Positions 6,558-11,410 of a DNA stretch of 11,410 bases are shown here, in pieces (the first letter of the stretch is position 1; each line of letters opens with the position of its first letter). This stretch comes from VGBK01 sp964354255. GTDB taxonomy: Bacteria > Actinomycetota > Acidimicrobiia > Spongiisociales > UBA11373. The DNA lies in NCBI GenBank assembly GCA_964354255.1, contig CAYGYX010000060.1, positions 1-11,410 on the forward strand, in the 5' to 3' direction. The translations under genes were made by a program, and so were the position numbers. Below the pieces are notes generated by a model, which was not told the DNA's origin, made no database searches, and worked only from the letters and a program-made list of their open reading frames with translations.

Positions 6558-7975
6558 CCACGGGCACCGGGCTACCCGAAATGATGCCGGGCGAGCGGAA
6601 GAAGCACCGGGTCGGCCGCCTGCTCACTCATCGGATCCTCGGCTTGCCGCTGTTCCTGGCAGTGGTGTGGGTCACCTTTCGCCTTGTCACCGACGTCGCC
6701 GCTCCCTACGTCGAGTGGGTGAGCGCGGTCGTCAACGGCCCCGTTGCCCGCTGGTTCTCGGCCCTGCTGGGCGCGCTCGGGCTCGGGGGAGGCTGGGTGG
6801 AGAGCCTGGTGGTCGAGGGGATCCTGGCCGGGGTCGGCGGGGTGGTGGCCTTCGTCCCCGTGCTCATCTTCCTCTATTCGGCGCTGGCGCTGCTCGAGGA
6901 CTCGGGCTACATGCTGCGCTCGGGGGTGTTCACCGAAGGGGTGATGCGGGTGGTGGGCCTGCCCGGCGCCGCCTTCCTGCCGATGGTGATGGGCTTCGGG
7001 TGCACCGTCCCCGCGGTGCTGGCCACCCGCTCGCTCTCGTCCCGGCGCGACCGGATCCTGGCCGGCCTGCTGGTGCCCTTCCTGTCGTGCGGAGCCCGGC
7101 TCCCGGTGTTCGTGCTCATGGCCTCGGTCTTCTTCACAGCCCATCAAGGCACCATCGTCTTCGTCCTCTACCTGACCGGCATAGTGGTGGCGGTGGTGGT
7201 GGGCGCCGTGCTCTCCCGGACCCTGCTCCCTTCCCCGGCCCGGGCGCGCCCGACGCTGACGCCGCCCCCGCTGCGTCGCCCTCACCCGCGCCGGATGGGG
7301 AGGCTGGTGCTGCGGCAGACGGGCTCCTTCATCCACAACGCGGGCACGGTCATCCTGGCGGCCAGCATGGTGGTCTGGCTGCTGCTGGCCATCCCGGTGC
7401 AGGGTGGTGCCGGCTTCGCCGAGGCCGAGGTCGCCGACTCCGCCTTCGCCGGGGCGGGCCGGGTGGCGGGTCCGCTGCTGCGGCCGATGGGGGCCGGCTC
7501 CTGGGAGCAGGCCGGGGCCCTGGCCGGGGGCCTGGTCGCGAAGGAGGTCATCGTCAGCACCCTGGCTCAGGTGACCGGCGTGGCCGTCGCCGATGAGGCG
7601 GCGGCGGCGGGTTTCCTCGACGACCTGGGGGAGATCGGCCGGGGATTCCTGTCGGCGTCGCGGCAGGCGCTGGAAGCCGTCCCCGGGATCATCGGCATTC
7701 ACTTCGGCAACGGGGAGAGCGGTGCCGAGTGGACGGCGCTGCTGGATTCGGTGCGCGGCCTCTTCGAGGCGAGCAGTGGGGGCCACGGCGCTCTCGCCGC
7801 CCTGGCCTTCATGATCTTCGTCCTCCTCTACACACCTTGCGCCGCCACCCTGGCCACCATCCGCCGCGAGTTGGGGCCCCGCTGGATGTGGGCGAGCGCA
7901 CTGGGGCAGGGGGTGGTGGCGTGGGTGGTGGCGACGTTGGTGTTTCAGATGGGGCGGTTGATCGGCCTGGGCTGA
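6554..7975 (+). CDS. feoB: FeoB-family divalent metal transporter, membrane domain only, no GTPase domain (473 aa)
   Basis: Inner-membrane transporter matching the polytopic half of ferrous iron transporter FeoB. Diagnostic motifs are LLEDSGYM (113-120), MGFGCTVPAVLATR (146-159) with Cys150, PFLSCGARLPVF (175-186) with Cys179, NAGTVILAAS (262-271), GLVAKEVIVSTL (326-337) and LLYTPCAATLATIRRE (424-439) with Cys429. These span two Gate-type segments and the FeoB C-terminal core. The protein starts about 20 residues before RLLTHRILGLPLF, the point where full-length FeoB leaves its G and GDI domains. No G1-G5 GTPase motifs occur here, and no FeoA is present in the window. An extended loop lies at about 345-412. 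ATG 6554 overlaps the repressor stop (ATGA), with GGGAG 6 nt upstream, so it is a normal coupled gene and not an obvious truncation. The metal could be Fe(II) or Mn(II). Confidence 0.9.
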   Translation: MTTGTGLPEMMPGERKKHRVGRLLTHRILGLPLFLAVVWVTFRLVTDVAAPYVEWVSAVVNGPVARWFSALLGALGLGGGWVESLVVEGILAGVGGVVAFVPVLIFLYSALALLEDSGYMLRSGVFTEGVMRVVGLPGAAFLPMVMGFGCTVPAVLATRSLSSRRDRILAGLLVPFLSCGARLPVFVLMASVFFTAHQGTIVFVLYLTGIVVAVVVGAVLSRTLLPSPARARPTLTPPPLRRPHPRRMGRLVLRQTGSFIHNAGTVILAASMVVWLLLAIPVQGGAGFAEAEVADSAFAGAGRVAGPLLRPMGAGSWEQAGALAGGLVAKEVIVSTLAQVTGVAVADEAAAAGFLDDLGEIGRGFLSASRQALEAVPGIIGIHFGNGESGAEWTALLDSVRGLFEASSGGHGALAALAFMIFVLLYTPCAATLATIRRELGPRWMWASALGQGVVAWVVATLVFQMGRLIGLG

Positions 7976-7986
7976 GGAGGCCCGCC

Positions 7987-7992
7987 TAGGCT
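7987..7992 (+). promoter_or_regulatory. Possible -10 box of a leaderless promoter for the GH13 gene
   Basis: TAGGCT fits TAnnnT and ends 9 nt before the ATG at 8002, the same spacing as the box before the regulator gene. No ribosome site is properly spaced; the nearest, GAGGAGG (7974-7980), ends 21 nt before the ATG. No good -35 hexamer is visible at the right distance. Read-through from the FeoB-like gene 26 nt upstream is equally possible. Confidence 0.4.
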
Positions 7993-8001
7993 GGCTTCGC
8001 C

Positions 8002-11000
8002 ATGACCGACGCCGAACCCATCCCTGGCCCCGAGGCCCAAACCGCTCCGGCCGTCCCGGGCAGCACGGCTCGTGCGTTCCAGGTGGCCGCCCCCGCCCGG
8101 GCGAAGTACGACCTGAGCGACGCCCTGTTCGCCGAGAGCGGTCCGCTGGTGGTGGGAGATGCCGAGGCCGCCCAGGAAGTGGCAGGGGCGATGAACGTGG
8201 TCCGCGAGGCGCCCCGCTTCCCCGAACGAGCGGTAGGTGCCGCTGACCTGGCCGCCGCCGCGCTCATCCAGGAGATCCTCCGCTACGTGGTCGCCCGGCA
8301 GGCGGCCGTGGGGGAGGGGCAGGCCATGGGCGATGCCGCCGGCCACCTGCGGGAGCGCCTCGGGGGGGCGGCCGAGCACCTGCTGGCCGGCTTCGCCGAC
8401 GGTTACCCGCCCACTCCGGTCTACCGGGGTGAGCGCACTGCCGCCGAGCACCTGGCGCAGTCCACCGCCGGGGTGCCCAACGCCGACCTGGCTCTGGAGG
8501 AGCTGATGATGCTCCGCCTCGCCAACGAGAACCCGGCGTTCGCCCGCTTCCGGGAGCTGCACGACGACACGCCGCTGACCGAAGGGGCCGCCTACAACGA
8601 GGCCATCACCGCCCTGGAGGAGTTCTTCGGCGGGCTGCCGGCACCGGGGGTGGGTGGGAAGTCGCTTTTCGACGTGCTGCGCGCTCCCATGCGGTCCAGC
8701 CCCACCTCGCTGGCCGGGCAACTCGAGTACATCAAGGCCAACTGGGTGGGCCTGCTGGGGGAGCGCTTCGCCGGGTTGCTGCACCGCATCCTGCGCGCCC
8801 AGGACCTGCTCGCCGAGGAGCGCTCCTTTCGCGGGGCGGGCAAGGGGCCGCCGCCGATTCCGGATGCCGCCGCCCTGCAGGGGCCGGGCGAGTATGAGCG
8901 CTTCAGCGAGGACCGCTCGTGGATGCCGCGGGTGGTGCTGGTGGCCAAGAGCGCCTACGTGTGGCTGGAGCAGCTCGCCCGGCGCTACGGCCGCGAGGTC
9001 CGCCGCCTGGACCAGGTGCCCGACGAGGAGCTAGACGCCCTGGCCGCCGCCGGCTTCAGCGGGCTGTGGCTGATCGGGGTGTGGGAGCGGAGCGCGGCCT
9101 CGCGCCGCATCAAGCACCTGCGGGGGAACCCCGACGCGGTGGCGTCGGCTTATGCCCTCTACGACTACCAGATCGCCGCCGACCTGGGAGGGCAAGAGGC
9201 CTTCGAGGATCTGCGCCGCCGGGCCGGGGCGCGGGGCCTGCGCATGGCCAGCGACATGGTCCCCAACCACGTGGGGGTGGACGGGCGCTGGGTGATCGAG
9301 CACCCCGACTGGTTCCTCTCCCTGCCCCACCCTCCCTACCCGGGCTACTCGTTCACCGGCCCCGACCTCTCGTCGGACCCGCGAGTGGCCATCCAGATCG
9401 AGGATCACTACTGGGACGGCACCGATGCCGCCGTGGTCTTCCGCCGCCGCGACCGCTACACGGATGAAGACCGCTTCATCTACCACGGCAACGACGGCAC
9501 CTCGATGCCGTGGAACGACACCGCCCAATTGGACTACCTCCGCCCCGAGGTGCGCGAGGCGGTCATCCGCACCATCCTCCACGTCGCCCGCCTCTTCCCC
9601 ATCATCCGCTTCGACGCGGCGATGACCCTGGCCCGCCAGCACGTGCAGCGGCTCTGGTTCCCGGCGCCGGGCACCGGGGGCGCCATCCCCTCCCGTGCGG
9701 CGGCAGGCATGACCGACGAGGAGTTCGCCCGGCACATGCCGGACGAGTTCTGGCGGGAGGTCGTCGACCGGGTGGCGGCCGAGGCGCCCGACACGCTGCT
9801 CCTCGCCGAGGCCTTCTGGATGCTGGAGGGGTATTTCGTGCGAACCCTGGGCATGCACCGGGTCTACAACAGTGCGTTCATGCACATGACCTCGGCCGAG
9901 CGCAACGCCGACTACCGCCGGCTCATGCGCAACGTGCTCGAGTTCGACCCTGAGATCCTCAAGCGCTACGTCAACTTCATGAACAACCCCGACGAGGAGA
10001 CTGCCGTTGCCCAGTTCGGCAGCGGGGACAAGTACTTCGGGGTGTGCACCCTGATGTGCACCCTGCCCGGCCTCCCCATGTTCGGCCACGGGCAGGTGGA
10101 GGGGTTCCACGAGCGCTACGGCATGGAGTACCGCCGGGCCCGCTGGGAGGAGGAGCCCGACGAGGGCCTGGTGGCCCGCCATCGGCGGGAGATCTTCCCC
10201 TTGCTCCACCGGCGCCGGCAGTTCGCCGAGGCGGCCGAGTTCCTCCTCTACGACTTCTCCGCCGGCGGGGCGGTGCAGGAGGATGTCTACGCCTACAGCA
10301 ACCGGGTCGAGGGCCGGGCCTCACTGGTGCTGTACAACAACCGCTACCCGGAGTCGTCCGGGTGGATCCACCGCTCCGTCCCCTACCTGGACAAGCGGGT
10401 GGGCACCCTGCGCACCCGGCACCTGGGGGAGGGCCTGGGCCTGCGTGCCGGCCACGACGACTTCGTCGTGTTCCGGGACCACGTGACCGGCCTTGAGTAC
10501 CTGCGCCGCAGCCGGGACCTGTGTGAGCGGGGGTTGCACCTGGCGCTGGGCGGGTACCAGTACCGGGTCTTCCTGGACTTCGCCGAGGCGGCCGATATCA
10601 CCGGGGCTTATGCCACGCTGGCCCGCCGTCTCCAGGGGGCGGGCGTGCCCAGCGTCGCCGCCGCGTTGGACAGCCTGCGCACCGAGCCGCTGCGCAGCGC
10701 CCTCTACGAATTGGTGGAAGTCGCCCGGCCCGGCCTGGGCGAGGCCGGGCCGCTCGCGGAGGCGGAGGTCGAGGTAGCGCTCGGCCGCTTCCTGGACGAG
10801 GCCGGCGCCCTCGGCCACTCTCCCGACCGACGCCGGGCCTTCACGCAGTTCCCCGCCGACCTGGGCACCATGGCCCAGACGGCCGCCGCCCTGGATGGCC
10901 GGCCGCCTGCCTTCGACAACGGGTGGCTGGTGGTGTGGGCGGCCGCCCGCCTCTTCCCGCTCGGCCGGCCCCCGTTGCGCCTCGAGGAGGTGGCCCTGGA

Positions 11001-11391
11001 GGGAGCGGGGGAGTGGGCCCGGGCGATCCCGATCGCCGAACGCCACGCGGTTGCGGTGCGCGATTGGGGCAAGAGCCGTGGCTCAGCGGGAGGCCTGCGG
11101 CGCCTGCTCGGCGGCCTGCTCGGCGACCCGGAGGTGGCCGCCTTCCTGCAGGTGCACGAGTACGGCGGGGTCACCTGGTTCGACCGGGACGGGTTCCGGG
11201 CGCTGGGCCGGGCGCTGGTGGTGGTGGGCCTGTTGGGGACCCGCAGCAAGGCGATCCCGGCGCGCGCCGCCGAGCTGGCCGCGGCGCTGGCCCGCGCCGA
11301 GGACCGCTCCGGCTACCGGGTGGACCGCCTGCTGGCCGATCCCGGCCCCGGGCGGCAGCCGTCGACCCGGGGGTCGGCCCCGGCCCGGTGA
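8002..11391 (+). CDS. Large GH13 (alpha-amylase superfamily) glucan-active enzyme (1129 aa)
   Basis: Retaining alpha-glucan hydrolase or transglycosylase, with no signal peptide and so probably cytoplasmic. The (beta/alpha)8 catalytic domain runs from about 307 to about 760. Region I is DMVPNH (418-423). Region II is IRFDAAM with Arg536 and nucleophile Asp538. Region III is LLLAEAF with acid/base Glu603. Region IV is FMNNPDE (659-665) with Asp664. The canonical His before that Asp is replaced by Pro663. WNDTAQLDY and the WVIEHPDWF segment after region I are also typical of the superfamily. A beta-type domain ends about 860 (GGYQYRVFLDF). Residues 1-306 and 861-1129 are Ala/Leu/Glu-rich, largely helical extensions that I cannot assign; the latter contains VHEYGGVTWF (1051-1060). 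At 1129 residues it is about twice a typical amylase. Glycogen or maltodextrin metabolism is inference, and the subfamily is unresolved. Confidence 0.88.
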   Translation: MTDAEPIPGPEAQTAPAVPGSTARAFQVAAPARAKYDLSDALFAESGPLVVGDAEAAQEVAGAMNVVREAPRFPERAVGAADLAAAALIQEILRYVVARQAAVGEGQAMGDAAGHLRERLGGAAEHLLAGFADGYPPTPVYRGERTAAEHLAQSTAGVPNADLALEELMMLRLANENPAFARFRELHDDTPLTEGAAYNEAITALEEFFGGLPAPGVGGKSLFDVLRAPMRSSPTSLAGQLEYIKANWVGLLGERFAGLLHRILRAQDLLAEERSFRGAGKGPPPIPDAAALQGPGEYERFSEDRSWMPRVVLVAKSAYVWLEQLARRYGREVRRLDQVPDEELDALAAAGFSGLWLIGVWERSAASRRIKHLRGNPDAVASAYALYDYQIAADLGGQEAFEDLRRRAGARGLRMASDMVPNHVGVDGRWVIEHPDWFLSLPHPPYPGYSFTGPDLSSDPRVAIQIEDHYWDGTDAAVVFRRRDRYTDEDRFIYHGNDGTSMPWNDTAQLDYLRPEVREAVIRTILHVARLFPIIRFDAAMTLARQHVQRLWFPAPGTGGAIPSRAAAGMTDEEFARHMPDEFWREVVDRVAAEAPDTLLLAEAFWMLEGYFVRTLGMHRVYNSAFMHMTSAERNADYRRLMRNVLEFDPEILKRYVNFMNNPDEETAVAQFGSGDKYFGVCTLMCTLPGLPMFGHGQVEGFHERYGMEYRRARWEEEPDEGLVARHRREIFPLLHRRRQFAEAAEFLLYDFSAGGAVQEDVYAYSNRVEGRASLVLYNNRYPESSGWIHRSVPYLDKRVGTLRTRHLGEGLGLRAGHDDFVVFRDHVTGLEYLRRSRDLCERGLHLALGGYQYRVFLDFAEAADITGAYATLARRLQGAGVPSVAAALDSLRTEPLRSALYELVEVARPGLGEAGPLAEAEVEVALGRFLDEAGALGHSPDRRRAFTQFPADLGTMAQTAAALDGRPPAFDNGWLVVWAAARLFPLGRPPLRLEEVALEGAGEWARAIPIAERHAVAVRDWGKSRGSAGGLRRLLGGLLGDPEVAAFLQVHEYGGVTWFDRDGFRALGRALVVVGLLGTRSKAIPARAAELAAALARAEDRSGYRVDRLLADPGPGRQPSTRGSAPAR

Positions 11392-11410
11392 GGTGTGGGG
11401 CGCTGAGGGG

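Noticed and set aside
6554..7975. FeoB-like gene as a 5'-truncated pseudogene
   Set aside because: The frame is intact with all membrane motifs, a ribosome site and a 4-nt coupled overlap with the repressor gene. The boundary falls cleanly between domains.
7964..7982. Possible terminator hairpin after the FeoB-like gene (GGCCT-loop-AGGCC)
   Set aside because: The stem is only 5 bp, overlaps the stop codon and has no T-run. This is expected by chance in GC-rich DNA.
7984..7991. GCCTAGGC palindrome before the GH13 gene as a second repressor operator
   Set aside because: It is only 8 bp and lacks the TTTAGG/CCTAAA arms seen before the regulator gene.
9031..10209. Long antisense frame (392 codons) inside the GH13 gene, with similar ones at 3565-4608, 4680-5777 and 6572-7786
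   Set aside because: High GC makes antisense frames open by default. They are His/Gly/Ala/Pro-rich, without recognisable domains, and lie fully opposite well-supported genes.

Overview
High-GC bacterial DNA with dense, overlapping genes, ATG/GTG/TTG starts and two genes that look leaderless. This fits a high-GC actinobacterium or similar lineage. I cannot assign a genus, and the lineage is inference from composition and style only. A run of exactly 100 N (5925-6024) shows that the window is a scaffolded draft. The left block (1-5924) and right block (6025-11410) are adjacent only by scaffolding, across a gap of unknown true length.

Left block: two divergent ABC exporter operons share a 101-bp intergenic region (2523-2623). 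The minus-strand operon runs ATPase (2522-1569), permease (1572-793), permease (791-9). Its genes are joined by a 4-nt overlap and then a 1-nt gap, and its two six-helix permeases are clear paralogues. The plus-strand operon runs ATPase (2624-3568), permease (3571-4752), permease (4749-5924). Its permeases are of a different ABC-2 type, with one N-terminal helix, a large extracytoplasmic domain and a C-terminal membrane block. Each operon therefore encodes one ATPase and two half-permeases, which is the composition of a complete heteromeric exporter. Substrates cannot be told from the sequence.

Right block: a short DtxR/MntR-type metal-dependent repressor (6060-6557) overlaps by 4 nt a FeoB-family membrane transporter (6554-7975) that entirely lacks the N-terminal GTPase domain. 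A perfect 16-bp palindrome is centred on the repressor's start codon, just downstream of a TAGAAT -10 box. This predicts a leaderless, autoregulated metal-transport operon. Next, 26 nt downstream, is a 1129-residue cytoplasmic GH13 (alpha-amylase superfamily) enzyme (8002-11391). It has an intact catalytic Asp/Glu/Asp set, an atypical region IV (Asn-Pro-Asp instead of Asn-His-Asp), and large N- and C-terminal extensions of unknown function. It too has a TAnnnT box exactly 9 nt before its ATG.

The most interesting item is the repressor plus GTPase-less FeoB module with its start-codon operator. No RNA genes, CRISPR arrays, insertion sequences or phage genes were seen.
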